A DNA stretch of 41,386 bases from an uncultured bacterium. GTDB taxonomy: Bacteria; Vulcanimicrobiota; CADAWZ01. The notes under the pieces were generated by a model that saw only the letters and a program-made list of their open reading frames with translations, searched no databases and had not been told where the DNA came from. Within the stretch, counting starts at the first letter, position 1. Every line of letters begins with the position of its first letter. A program made the translations under genes and the position numbers. Shown in pieces: positions 15,905 to 24,315 of the stretch. The stretch lies in the NCBI GenBank assembly GCA_902790465.1, contig CADASF010000015.1:1-41386 (forward strand), read 5' to 3'.

Positions 15905-17635
15905 ATGAGTTTAAGGAAAAAAGAAATAGAGGAGCTTCTCATTGAGAATGGGCTTATAACTGAGCGTCAGCTTTCAAGAGCACAGGATCAAGCAGCTAAG
16001 ACAGGTGATCCAGTTACAAAAATTCTTGTCGGTATGGGATTCGTAACCGATAAAGATGTAACTGAGATGATGGGACTTCAGTTAAATGTCGATTTTGTAG
16101 ATCTTGATAATATGGAATTAAATCCAGATATTGTTAAAACAATTCCAGATAATCTTGCAAAGAGATACAATGTGATTGCTATAGATCTTGTTGATAACAG
16201 AATTCGCTTAGCTATGGCAGACCCAGCTGATATTCTTGCAATAGATGATATCAGACTTGTAACAGGATATGATATTGAGCCTGTTATCGCTACTGAATCT
16301 TCTCTTAAAAAAGTAATTGGAACTCAATTTGGATCCACCGATCTTGCTGAAGTTGAAGATACGGTAAAAGATATTAGTGCTGCAGATTTTGGAGATATGG
16401 AAGTTGATGACAATGCAGAAGAAGAAGTTTCTCTCGATGAGTTGACAAAACTTGTTGATGAAGCTCCTATCGTCCGTGTTGTTAACCTTATCATTTCACA
16501 GGCTATAAATGATAAATCATCAGATATTCATATTGAGCCAGATGCAAAATCAGTTCGTGTTAGATATCGTGTTGATGGTGTTTTACATGAAGTCATGCAA
16601 CCACCTAAACATATTCAAGCACCTATGGTTTCTCGTATCAAAATTATGTCAAGTTTGGATATTGCAGAACGCCGTATTCCTCAGGATGGAAAAATCCACT
16701 TAAAACATGATGGTCGTGAGTATGACCTTCGTGTTTCAACATTGCCTTGTGTCCATGGTGAAAAGGTCGTTATGAGAATTCTCGATAGAGGTTCTGTCAT
16801 GATCGGTCTTGGAAAATTGGGTTTCTATCCTGAAATTCAGGCACAGCTTGAAAATATGGTCGATAAACCATATGGAATGGTTCTTGTAACAGGACCTACA
16901 GGTTCAGGAAAATCAACAACCCTTTATTCAGTTTTGAACAGGCTTAATACTGTCGGTGTAAACATCATGACTGTAGAAGACCCTGTCGAATATCAGATTG
17001 CTGGAATTAACCAAGTTCAGCAGAACAATAAAGCAGGTCTAACATTTGCTTCTGCTCTTCGTTCTTTCCTTCGTCAAGACCCTGATATTATCATGGTCGG
17101 TGAGATTCGTGATGGTGAAACTGCTACAATCGCTGTTGAATCTGCTCTTACAGGACACTTGGTCTTGTCAACACTCCACACCAATGATTCATCTGGTGCT
17201 GTAACTCGTCTTATTGAGATGGGTATCGAGCCATTTCTTTGCTCATCATCTCTTATCTGTGTTCTTGCTCAACGTCTTGCAAGAACTATTTGTCCAAATT
17301 GTAAAGAAGCTTATGTTCCTCCAATGGAATCAATTAGAAAGTTTGGACTTGCAGCATATACTGATTCTGAAATTACATTCTACAAAGGCAGAGGCTGTGA
17401 TACTTGTAAGATGTCAGGTTATAAAGGAAGAACTGGAATTCATGAACTCCTTGTTATGTCTGATAGAATTAGATCACTTATTCTCCAGAGATGTTCAACA
17501 GCAGAAATTCGTCAGTGTGCTATTGAAGAAGGAATGAAAACCATGCCTGACGACGGTCTAAGAAAAGTTCTCGACGGAATCACGACAATTGAAGAATGTC
17601 TCAGAGTCGTATTCATCGAAGGTCAGGAAATTTAG
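15905..17635 (+). CDS. pilB: Type IV pilus extension ATPase PilB
   Basis: The hexameric cytoplasmic motor that powers pilus polymerisation at the inner-membrane platform. The N1 domain (about 1-140) is followed by an acidic linker (about 145-180), the N2 domain, and the motor with Walker A GPTGSGKST (330-338), the Asp box VEDPVEYQ, Walker B DPDIIMVGEIRDGET and the His box LSTLHTND. A tetracysteine zinc site, CPNC with CDTC, lies at about 462-500, as in PilB/GspE. At 576 residues it is a full-length member. ATG 15905 follows GGTGG. It could be called GspE, but the adjacent pilT and pilMNOPQ make it a T4P motor. Confidence 0.95.
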   Translation: MSLRKKEIEELLIENGLITERQLSRAQDQAAKTGDPVTKILVGMGFVTDKDVTEMMGLQLNVDFVDLDNMELNPDIVKTIPDNLAKRYNVIAIDLVDNRIRLAMADPADILAIDDIRLVTGYDIEPVIATESSLKKVIGTQFGSTDLAEVEDTVKDISAADFGDMEVDDNAEEEVSLDELTKLVDEAPIVRVVNLIISQAINDKSSDIHIEPDAKSVRVRYRVDGVLHEVMQPPKHIQAPMVSRIKIMSSLDIAERRIPQDGKIHLKHDGREYDLRVSTLPCVHGEKVVMRILDRGSVMIGLGKLGFYPEIQAQLENMVDKPYGMVLVTGPTGSGKSTTLYSVLNRLNTVGVNIMTVEDPVEYQIAGINQVQQNNKAGLTFASALRSFLRQDPDIIMVGEIRDGETATIAVESALTGHLVLSTLHTNDSSGAVTRLIEMGIEPFLCSSSLICVLAQRLARTICPNCKEAYVPPMESIRKFGLAAYTDSEITFYKGRGCDTCKMSGYKGRTGIHELLVMSDRIRSLILQRCSTAEIRQCAIEEGMKTMPDDGLRKVLDGITTIEECLRVVFIEGQEI

Positions 17636-17640
17636 TATTT

Positions 17641-17667
17641 TATATAGTATATATAGTATATATAGTA
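17641..17667. repeat. Three perfect 9-bp direct repeats (TATATAGTA)
   Basis: Three uninterrupted copies of TATATAGTA lie between pilB and pilT. The sequence is pure AT apart from one G per unit; a related TTTAGTATATAA follows. It may be neutral or an AT-rich promoter-like element. Confidence 0.9.
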
Positions 17668-17710
17668 GAAATTTAGTATATAACAAAACAATTTAAAGGA
17701 GATATTCCAA

Positions 17711-18829
17711 ATGGCTGAGTCAATGTTAAAAGTAACAATGGAAGAATTGATGAGATTGACCATTGAGCGTAAGGCTTCAGATCTTCATCTTACAGTTGGA
17801 TTGCCACCTATTCTTAGATTGAATGGAAAACTTGTTCACACTGAATTTCCAAGATTGATGCCAGATGATACAAAGCGTCTTGTTTATAGTATTCTCAATG
17901 ATAAGCAGAGAGAAAAATTTGAGAAAACTTGGGAACTCGATTGCTCACATGCTGTAAGAGGTTTTGGTCGTTTTAGGGTCAATGTTTTCCGTCAGAGAGG
18001 TTATGTAGGATCAACACTTCGTTCTATAACTGGAAGTATTCCAACACGTGAAGAGTTGAGACTTCCTGAGCTTATCGAAGAAGTCGTTTCTCGTCCTAAT
18101 GGTTTGATTTTGGTTACTGGTGCTACAGGTGCTGGAAAATCAACAACAATTGCTTGTATGTTGGATATAATCAATTCAACAAGAGCAGTACATATCATAA
18201 CAATTGAAGATCCTATTGAATATGTACACCCACATAAAAAAGCCATGATTAACCAAAGAGAAATTGGTCATGACACTCAGAGTTGGACAAATGCTCTTAA
18301 AGGAACATTGAGAGAAGACCCAGATGTCATTCTAATTGGTGAGATGCGTGATTTTGAAACTGTGTCAGGAGCTTTGACAGCAGCAGAAACAGGACATCTT
18401 GTTTTTGGAACACTCCATACATCAGATGCTTCTCAGACAATCGACAGAATTATAGATATATTCCCTCCACACCAACAACAACAGACAAAAGTTCAGTTGG
18501 CTGGAGTTCTTGAAGCTGTATTCTGTCAGCAACTTGTTCCACATGCAAGTGGAATAGGTCGTGTTCCTGCAATAGAGATTCTCCTTGCAACACCTGCTCT
18601 TAAATCTCTAATAAGAGAAGGAAAATCACATCAAATTTATAATACAATTCAAACAGGTTCAAAATATGGAATGAAAACAATGGAGCAATCTTTACTTGAT
18701 CTTTGTACATCTAAACAGATTACTGAAGAAGAAGCTCTTGCTCGTACAACTCACCAAGATGAATTAAAGAGAATGATTGAAAGTGCTCTTGCATCTGGTA
18801 GAGGTCGTACAAGTTCAATGAAAAGATGA
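17711..18829 (+). CDS. pilT: Type IV pilus retraction ATPase PilT
   Basis: The motor that depolymerises pili and drives twitching or DNA uptake. Visible motifs are the PAS-like N-terminal block ASDLHLTVG (22-30), Walker A GATGAGKST (137-145), the Asp box IEDPIEY, Walker B DPDVILIGEMRD and the His box FGTLHTSD. ALKSLIREGKSHQ near residue 300 corresponds to the AIRNLIRE motif needed for retraction. The length of 372 residues is typical. It lacks the zinc cysteines of PilB, as expected. AAAGGAG precedes ATG 17711. Confidence 0.95.
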   Translation: MAESMLKVTMEELMRLTIERKASDLHLTVGLPPILRLNGKLVHTEFPRLMPDDTKRLVYSILNDKQREKFEKTWELDCSHAVRGFGRFRVNVFRQRGYVGSTLRSITGSIPTREELRLPELIEEVVSRPNGLILVTGATGAGKSTTIACMLDIINSTRAVHIITIEDPIEYVHPHKKAMINQREIGHDTQSWTNALKGTLREDPDVILIGEMRDFETVSGALTAAETGHLVFGTLHTSDASQTIDRIIDIFPPHQQQQTKVQLAGVLEAVFCQQLVPHASGIGRVPAIEILLATPALKSLIREGKSHQIYNTIQTGSKYGMKTMEQSLLDLCTSKQITEEEALARTTHQDELKRMIESALASGRGRTSSMKR

Positions 18830-18849
18830 TAAAAAGTAAGTCTTTTTAT
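18829..18849 (+). terminator. AT-rich hairpin after pilT
   Basis: ATAAAAAG and CTTTTTAT pair perfectly around a five-base loop directly overlapping the pilT stop. There are few G-C pairs, so it may act as a weak terminator or processing site before the small ORF. Confidence 0.35.
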
Positions 18850-18888
18850 ACTATTTTGTTTCATGAATAATTATAAGGAGGTGTTATT

Positions 18889-18966
18889 GTGGAACTTTTC
18901 GGTTCAATTTGGTGGTGGCTCGTTCCATTTGCTATTCTCGTAACAGCAAAGCTCACAAAAATTTAG
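18889..18966 (+). CDS. 25-residue Trp-rich membrane peptide in the pilus operon
   Basis: A short ORF starts at GTG and reads M-E-L-F-G-S-I-W-W-W, then LVPFAILVTAKLTKI, with stop TAG at 18964-18966. It has one of the strongest ribosome binding sites in the window (AAGGAGGTG, 18875-18883, five bases before the GTG), and its codons (CTC, GTT, GGT) resemble those of the well-expressed pilus genes. The product would be a single hydrophobic helix with a cluster of three tryptophans near the N-terminus and a lysine-bearing C-terminus, so a small inner-membrane protein is likely. It lies between pilT and pilC and is followed by a hairpin. I know of no named family. The strict operon location suggests a role with the motor or platform, but that is inference. 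Confidence 0.7.
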   Translation: MELFGSIWWWLVPFAILVTAKLTKI

Positions 18967-18975
18967 TCGTTTTTA

Positions 18976-19015
18976 TTTGACTGTAGGACTTCTATAAGAT
19001 GTTCCTACAGTCAAA
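18976..19015 (+). terminator. Strong hairpin between the small ORF and pilC
   Basis: TTTGACTGTAGGA (18976-18988) and TCCTACAGTCAAA (19003-19015) form a perfect 13-bp stem with a 14-base loop, followed by GATTTTATTTCTT. It could be an intrinsic terminator that separates pilB-pilT from pilC, or an attenuating/processing hairpin. Confidence 0.7.
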
Positions 19016-19057
19016 GATTTTATTTCTTAAAATATTGGCAAACGGAGGTTTGAAGTA

Positions 19058-20272
19058 ATGCCAATTTTTGTTTATGAAGCAAAAACCCGTGATGGGCAGA
19101 TGAAAAGAGATAGAATTGAAGCTCGAAATATTAATGAGGCAAATAAGATACTTCAGGATCGCCAATATGCCGTTATTGATATAAGAGAGAAGACTGATGC
19201 AAAGGGTGGTCCTTCCATTCTATCAGCATTCCATAGAGTTGATGAACAGGCTTTGACCGTTTTTTCTCGTCAATTTGCAACAATGATCAATGCAGGTTTG
19301 GCCATGGTTCGTTGTCTCGATATTTTAGGCGAACAGACAGAAGATAAAACTTTACAACAAGTTTTGATAACTGTTAGAAAAGATGTAGAAGGTGGTTCTA
19401 CTCTTTCAAATGCTTTAGGTAAACATAAAGATATTTTTTCTCCACTTTATATAAGCATGGTCAAGGCTGGTGAAATGGGCGGTGTGCTTGATGAAGTTCT
19501 CGAACGTCTTGCTGGCTTTATGGAAAAAGATTACAATTTAAAGAAAAAAGTTAAAGCAGCTCTTACTTATCCTGTCGTTATTTTGGTCATGGCTATAGGT
19601 ATTGTTATCTTTCTTGTAACATATATCTTGCCTACATTCGTCAACTTGTTTGAGGGCATGGCTCTTGATTTACCATTACCAACTAAGATTTTGATGAGTG
19701 TTACTAAAGCCTTCCAAAATATTTGGGTCATCGCTGGTTTAGTAGTTGGTATTTTCCTTATTTCTGTATTCTTGACCCAATTTGGAAAGACTCAACAAGG
19801 AAGAGAAATGTTTGATACTTTAAAATTGAATGTACCTGTATTTGGTATTCTCAATAAGAAAGTTGCTATTTCTCGTTTTTGTAGAACTTTAGGTACTTTG
19901 CTTTCTTCTGGTGTTCCTATCATGCAATCTCTTGAAATTGTAGGTTCTGCTTCTGGAAACGAAGTTATTGCAAAGACCATTAATAAAGTTAGAGATAGTA
20001 TTAGAGAAGGTGAGAATATTGCTGCACCTCTTGGAGCAAGTGGTATTTTCCCTCCTATGGTTACTCAAATGGTATCTGTCGGTGAAGAAACTGGTAACTT
20101 GGATGCTATGCTTTCAAAAATCGCAGATTTCTATGATACAGAGGTTGATTATATGCTTTCTTCTCTTACATCAATGCTTGAGCCTATAATGATTGTAGGC
20201 ATGGGTGGTATTGTAGGATTTATCGTTGTTTCAGTATTTATGCCTCTATATCAACTCGTTGGTCAAATGTAA
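19058..20272 (+). CDS. pilC: Type IV pilus inner-membrane platform protein PilC
   Basis: The GspF-family platform protein that the motors act on. It begins with the typical PIFVYEAKTRDGQ and has two related cytoplasmic GspF domains (about residues 68-190 and 270-392), each opening in FSRQFATMINAGL and ISRFCRTLGTLLSSGVPI. The membrane segments lie at about residues 170-195, 221-243 and 375-400. SMVKAGEMGGVLDEVLERLA and QMVSVGEETGNLDAMLSKIA are the duplicated signature. At 404 residues it is complete. GGAGG sits before ATG 19058. Confidence 0.95.
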   Translation: MPIFVYEAKTRDGQMKRDRIEARNINEANKILQDRQYAVIDIREKTDAKGGPSILSAFHRVDEQALTVFSRQFATMINAGLAMVRCLDILGEQTEDKTLQQVLITVRKDVEGGSTLSNALGKHKDIFSPLYISMVKAGEMGGVLDEVLERLAGFMEKDYNLKKKVKAALTYPVVILVMAIGIVIFLVTYILPTFVNLFEGMALDLPLPTKILMSVTKAFQNIWVIAGLVVGIFLISVFLTQFGKTQQGREMFDTLKLNVPVFGILNKKVAISRFCRTLGTLLSSGVPIMQSLEIVGSASGNEVIAKTINKVRDSIREGENIAAPLGASGIFPPMVTQMVSVGEETGNLDAMLSKIADFYDTEVDYMLSSLTSMLEPIMIVGMGGIVGFIVVSVFMPLYQLVGQM

Positions 20273-20301
20273 AAAAAAAATAAAAAAAGTTTGAAATTTA
20301 C

Positions 20302-20350
20302 TTGATTTATTTTTATTTTGTGTTATAATATGTTTGTGAGTTCTCTCACA
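20302..20350 (+). promoter_or_regulatory. Strong pilin promoter with 5' transcript hairpin
   Basis: TTGATT (20302-20307) and a consensus TATAAT (20324-20329) are separated by 16 bases. Transcription is predicted to start near 20335-20337, exactly at TGTGAG-TTCT-CTCACA (20335-20350), so the pilin mRNA would begin with a small stem-loop. 5' stem-loops of this kind are known to stabilise abundant bacterial messages. The AAGGAG ribosome binding site is at 20381-20386. Confidence 0.75.
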
Positions 20351-20394
20351 TCGTTATAATAATTTTATAAAATTTTTTTAAAGGAGAAACCAAA

Positions 20395-20850
20395 ATGAAG
20401 AAACTCAATAAAAAAGGTTTTACTCTTATCGAGCTCATGATCGTTATCGCTATCATTGCTATTCTCGCAGCTATCCTCGTACCAAACTTCGTCAAAGCTC
20501 GTGCTCAAGGACAGCTTACAGCTTGTAAGTCAAACTTGAAGAACCTTGGTACCGCTTGCGAAATGTATGCAGCTGACCACAATGGCAGATATCCAAGTGC
20601 GTATTCTGCAATCAGATCAGAAGGTTATATGAAAGTTCTTCCAGAGTGTCCTTTGACTCCAGGAACTTCTTACACATATACAATGAGATCAAACCCAGAC
20701 TACTACTATTTACTCTGCACATCAGGTGACCACAGACAAGCTGGCGTTAAGGCAACAAAGTTCCCACAATTCGATTCTCAAGTCGGTCTTGTTTGTCCAT
20801 TGTCAAGTGATAGCACAGATGCTGCTTCATATACAGTTACACTTCCTTAG
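20395..20850 (+). CDS. pilA: Type IV prepilin (major pilin candidate)
   Basis: The class III signal KKG^FTLIE places cleavage and N-methylation by PilD between G8 and F9, with the conserved E5 of the mature chain at E13. The hydrophobic alpha-1 helix runs to about residue 33. The globular part has five cysteines (44, 55, 85, 108, 134) and a Ser/Thr-rich C-terminus (about 137-149) that could carry O-glycans. The GspG-like helix ACKSNLKNLGTACEMYAADHNGRYP is seen in many non-proteobacterial pilins. Codon choice (many CTC, ATC, GTC, GCT) is clearly different from the AT-ending codons of neighbours, suggesting high expression. It has its own promoter and terminator. A pseudopilin is possible, but expression signals favour the major pilin. 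Confidence 0.92.
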   Translation: MKKLNKKGFTLIELMIVIAIIAILAAILVPNFVKARAQGQLTACKSNLKNLGTACEMYAADHNGRYPSAYSAIRSEGYMKVLPECPLTPGTSYTYTMRSNPDYYYLLCTSGDHRQAGVKATKFPQFDSQVGLVCPLSSDSTDAASYTVTLP

Positions 20851-20875
20851 TTGTTAGTATATTAGCTTGATTTTT

Positions 20876-20904
20876 AGGCAACGGTTTTATCCGTTGCCTT
20901 TTTA
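20876..20904 (+). terminator. Pilin terminator
   Basis: AGGCAACGG and CCGTTGCCT form a perfect 9-bp GC-containing stem with a six-base loop, followed by a T-run. It closes the pilin transcript just before the prepilin peptidase gene, so pilD and later genes need read-through or another promoter. Confidence 0.9.
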
Positions 20905-20911
20905 TATTATT

Positions 20912-21799
20912 ATGAATTTTAATTTGTTTTTGAATAATTTATATTTTATTCTTTTTACCCATGATTCTCCAGTGTCTCTTTTTTTTGCATTTATTTTTGG
21001 AGCTTTGATTGGAAGTTTTTTAAATGTATGTGCATATCGAGTTCCAGCAGGAAGGTCTATTGTTTCACCATCGTCTTCTTGTTTTTCATGTGGAGAGATT
21101 ATAAAATGGTATTTTAATATTCCAATTTTAGGATATATTTTTCTAAAAGGAAAATGCCATGACTGTGGAAGTTCATTTTCTTGTCGATATGCTGTTGTTG
21201 AATTTATAACTGCATGTTTGTCATGTTTGCTTTTTTATAACTTAGGTGGTTTTAGTCTATCATATTTTTATTATTTTTTCTTTTTTTGTTTTCTTATTGT
21301 TGTTTTTTTGATAGATTTAGACCGTTGGCTTATATTAGATTCTATTATATATCCTGCATGCATATTTGGTTTTTTGCTATCTCCGTTTATATCTCAAAGA
21401 ATTGACTGTAAAGATTTATTTTATTTATTTTCTTTACCTGTTCAAAATTTTCCAAATTGGACTTATATTTTAATTGATAGTCTATTAGGTGGATTTTTGG
21501 GATTTATAATTTTTTACGGTGTTGCTTTTTATGGTCTTCTTGTTTTTAAACAAGATGCTATGGGTGGAGGAGATATAAAATTTGCAATTTCTATAGGTTT
21601 ATTTTTGGGAATTGAAAAATCTATATATGCTTTTGTATTGTCTTTTTTCATAGGTGTTATATGCCTCATTCCTTTTATGATAATAAATAAAAAGTCAGGA
21701 AAAGAACCTATTCCTTTTGGCACTTTTATGGCTATAGCCTCTATGTTATCTTTTTTATTTTCTGGTTTTATTAGAAAATTTATTTTTGTTTTTTATTGA
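20912..21799 (+). CDS. pilD: Prepilin peptidase / N-methyltransferase PilD
   Basis: An inner-membrane aspartic protease that cleaves prepilins and methylates the new N-terminus. From ATG 20912 the product has 295 residues. It contains FGALIGSFLNVCAYRVP, two CxxC pairs (C57/C60 and C82/C85) for zinc in the methylase loop, the first catalytic aspartate in LIDLDRW (D135/D137) and the second in GGGDIKF (D221). About eight hydrophobic segments are visible. An in-frame TTG at 20867 would place the pilin terminator inside the gene, so ATG 20912 is preferred although no clear ribosome binding site precedes it. Confidence 0.92.
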   Translation: MNFNLFLNNLYFILFTHDSPVSLFFAFIFGALIGSFLNVCAYRVPAGRSIVSPSSSCFSCGEIIKWYFNIPILGYIFLKGKCHDCGSSFSCRYAVVEFITACLSCLLFYNLGGFSLSYFYYFFFFCFLIVVFLIDLDRWLILDSIIYPACIFGFLLSPFISQRIDCKDLFYLFSLPVQNFPNWTYILIDSLLGGFLGFIIFYGVAFYGLLVFKQDAMGGGDIKFAISIGLFLGIEKSIYAFVLSFFIGVICLIPFMIINKKSGKEPIPFGTFMAIASMLSFLFSGFIRKFIFVFY

Positions 21800-21909
21800 T
21801 TCTCTTTCTTTTATTAGATTTAGAAGGAGTTTAAGTCTGAAAGGCGAATTTTTATTTTCGAACTCTGAAAATGCTTTACTCTTATTTGAAGGGAGGTGAT
21901 TTATCAAAT

Positions 21910-23016
21910 ATGGAATTTTTTAAGCGATTCTTTGCAAAAAAATGTGCTGTTGGAGGATTGGATTTAGGATCAAGGTCTTTAAAGTTGGTTCAGCTTAGTG
22001 CTAAAAAAGATAAAACTTATGAATTGACTTCTTTACTTTTAGGTGATCCGCCAAACCAGACATTGAAAGACGGTTTAATTGTTGATTCGAGAGCATTAGG
22101 AGATCATATAAAGCAATTAATTCTAAGTTATAAGTTAAATATAAAAGAAGTTGTTGGAGTTGCTTCTGGTAAATCTGTTGTTTTGCGTCCAATACATATG
22201 CAAAAAATGGATGCCAAAGATGTAAACAATGCTCTTCGTTTTCATGCTGGAAATTATCTCCCTTATAATGCAGAAGATGCTATGATAAAAGGAGCAATAT
22301 TACAACCAGAATTAGAAGATGATCCAACACAGATGGAAGTTCTTTTAATCGCTGCTCCAAATGAAGTAGTGAAAAATGCTCAAGATGTCATACGTTTTTC
22401 AGGTCTTAATCCGAAAACTATTGATATGGAGCCTTTAGCTTTAGGTTATATTCTTGGAATTTCTGTAGAACCAGAAGTTTTAGCTAAGACTGTCGCTTTA
22501 GTTCATATAGGTGCTTCTTACACAAGCATAAATATATATGAGGGTGGTACATTAAAACAGAGCAGAGTTGTTGGAGTTGCAGGTAATAGATTTACAGAAG
22601 TTATTTCTCAAGCCTTTAACATCAGCTTTGAAGAGGCTGAGAAGATGAAAGAGGAGAAAGGTATAATACGGGTGGAAAAAGATGCCACACCTGTAGCACC
22701 TACTACTATGAGAATTTTTAATACAATAACTCCTGTTTTATCGCAACTTGTCACAGAAATTAGACGTTCTTTTGATTATTATATGAGACAATTTAAAGAT
22801 GGCTCTATTGATTATATTCTTCTTTCTGGTGGTTCTGCTAAGTTTAAAAATATCGATGCATATATATCAAATGAACTAGATATAAAGTGCTCAGTAATGA
22901 ATCCTTTTAGCAAGATAGATATATCTAAAGTACAGGGATATGATACAAATACTTTGAATGAATTAGCACCGTCGTTGACAGTTGCATTAGGATTAGCTTT
23001 GAGAAGTGTTATGTAA
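21910..23016 (+). CDS. pilM: Type IV pilus assembly protein PilM
   Basis: An actin/FtsA-fold cytoplasmic ATP-binding protein that binds the N-terminus of PilN. The first phosphate loop is GGLDLGSRSLKLVQL near residue 14. VALVHIGASYTSINIYEGG gives the second phosphate-binding region, and ILLSGGSAKFKNI the adenosine motif. The start is ATG 21910, ten bases after GGGAGGTGA (21891-21899); the resulting N-terminus MEFFKRFFAKK matches the family. An in-frame ATG at 21871 would put this site inside the gene. The protein is 368 residues, normal for PilM, and opens the pilMNOPQ block. Confidence 0.94.
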   Translation: MEFFKRFFAKKCAVGGLDLGSRSLKLVQLSAKKDKTYELTSLLLGDPPNQTLKDGLIVDSRALGDHIKQLILSYKLNIKEVVGVASGKSVVLRPIHMQKMDAKDVNNALRFHAGNYLPYNAEDAMIKGAILQPELEDDPTQMEVLLIAAPNEVVKNAQDVIRFSGLNPKTIDMEPLALGYILGISVEPEVLAKTVALVHIGASYTSINIYEGGTLKQSRVVGVAGNRFTEVISQAFNISFEEAEKMKEEKGIIRVEKDATPVAPTTMRIFNTITPVLSQLVTEIRRSFDYYMRQFKDGSIDYILLSGGSAKFKNIDAYISNELDIKCSVMNPFSKIDISKVQGYDTNTLNELAPSLTVALGLALRSVM

Positions 23017-23082
23017 AAGGCTGATGATAGTAGTTTTATATTGTTTATTTGGTTTATTTTTAATGGGAGGTGAAATATATAT

Positions 23083-23679
23083 ATGGCAATTAAAGTAGAT
23101 CTTTTGCCAACAGAGCGAAAAAAATTCGGTTTTGATATTGTTATTGCTCTAATGATTCTTTTAATTGCTGGTTCTGCTGTTGGATGTGTTTGGTGGGGAC
23201 AACAACTTGAAGAAAAAGCAAATAAGAAACAAGAGGAAGTTAAGGCTTTACAAGCACAGCTTAAAACAGCTGAAGATGGACTTGGCAATATTGCTGGATT
23301 GAGAAAGAAAGTTAGTGATTTAAAGGCTAATATTAATACTGTTAAAACTCTAAAACTTGACCCAGTAAGATATAGTAATCTTTTAGATGAATTGTCTTCT
23401 CTTCTTCCAAATAATATGTGGGTTAGCTCTATTTCTGTAGATACTCAGAGACATACTCTCACAATGTCAGGACTCGCTGCAGAGCAGCCTGGAGTAAGAC
23501 CAGTTGAATCTATTTCTGGTTTTATGAAAAGTGTAGCAAAGTCAAAATATTTCAAAAATGCTACTATTTCTAGTACTACAAGAGGTAGTATAACTGTTGC
23601 TAAGAACAATTATACAAGTTACTCTTTCAATATAGAACTTGAGTACGATCCAGATAAAGCTATTGGCAATGCAATTTAA
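23083..23679 (+). CDS. pilN: Type IV pilus assembly protein PilN
   Basis: A bitopic inner-membrane protein of the alignment complex. The N-terminal cytoplasmic segment IKVDLLPTERKK is the PilM-binding motif (INLLP in other species). One membrane helix is at about residues 17-38, then a coiled coil (about 42-85) and a small periplasmic domain. The 198-residue length and its position between pilM and pilO fit. GGGAGGTGA precedes the start by about ten bases. Confidence 0.93.
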   Translation: MAIKVDLLPTERKKFGFDIVIALMILLIAGSAVGCVWWGQQLEEKANKKQEEVKALQAQLKTAEDGLGNIAGLRKKVSDLKANINTVKTLKLDPVRYSNLLDELSSLLPNNMWVSSISVDTQRHTLTMSGLAAEQPGVRPVESISGFMKSVAKSKYFKNATISSTTRGSITVAKNNYTSYSFNIELEYDPDKAIGNAI

Positions 23680-23697
23680 TAAAGGAGTTAACAAAAT

Positions 23698-24315
23698 ATG
23701 GAAATTCCAAATTTTATGAAAATTTTCATAGGTCTTATCATAATTGTTTTTATGGTTGCTATATTTTGGGCTACTTCTTGGAGAACACCAATAGAGGTAG
23801 CAAATCAAGCTGATAAAGACATAAAAGAGACAAATGATAAGATTGCTGATGTAAATAGACAAAAAGCAGAGATACCTCAATTAGAGGCAGAGATAGAAAA
23901 GTTAAATCAGGAACTTCAGGCTACAATTCAACAGGAATTGACTCCTGAATCTGAAACAGATTTCGTTCCTTCATATATGGCTGATGTTGAAAAGCTCGTT
24001 GAACAACAGAGAATAAGAATGAACGATCCAGATTTTATTATTACTGCCATGACTCCAGAGGGTAAATCTGATAGTCAATCTTCTCCAAGTGTTCTTTCTT
24101 CTTATCCAGCAAGAAGTTTCCAGATGTCTTTGACAGGTAGATATACAACTGTTATAGATTTCTTGAGACAACTTGGAGCATTAAAGTTGAAAAGACTTGT
24201 TACTGTTAGCAAATTGACACTTTCAGGTTCTCCAAACGCTGAAAATTATAGTCAATCTCCAATGCTTACAATTACAATGCCTATTTCTGTTTACTTAAGA
24301 AAGGAGGGCAATTAA
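23698..24315 (+). CDS. pilO: Type IV pilus assembly protein PilO
   Basis: Partner of PilN in the inner-membrane alignment complex. A short cytoplasmic start is followed by one membrane helix (about residues 9-29) and a coiled coil with Glu/Lys/Gln heptads (about 40-80). A ferredoxin-like periplasmic domain contains SFQMSLTGRYTTVIDFLRQLGAL, a PilO hallmark. The stop codon is immediately followed by the ATG of pilP (TAAATG), indicating translational coupling. Confidence 0.93.
   Translation: MEIPNFMKIFIGLIIIVFMVAIFWATSWRTPIEVANQADKDIKETNDKIADVNRQKAEIPQLEAEIEKLNQELQATIQQELTPESETDFVPSYMADVEKLVEQQRIRMNDPDFIITAMTPEGKSDSQSSPSVLSSYPARSFQMSLTGRYTTVIDFLRQLGALKLKRLVTVSKLTLSGSPNAENYSQSPMLTITMPISVYLRKEGN

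Noticed and set aside
20867-20911. TTG start at 20867 for the prepilin peptidase
   Set aside because: It would place the strong pilin terminator (20876-20904) inside the coding sequence; ATG 20912 gives a normal PilD N-terminus.
21837-21899. Possible 20-residue leader peptide ahead of pilM after GAAGGAG
   Set aside because: The only start codon available is CTG, and the reading is not otherwise supported; it ends in the pilM ribosome binding site by chance or design that I cannot tell.
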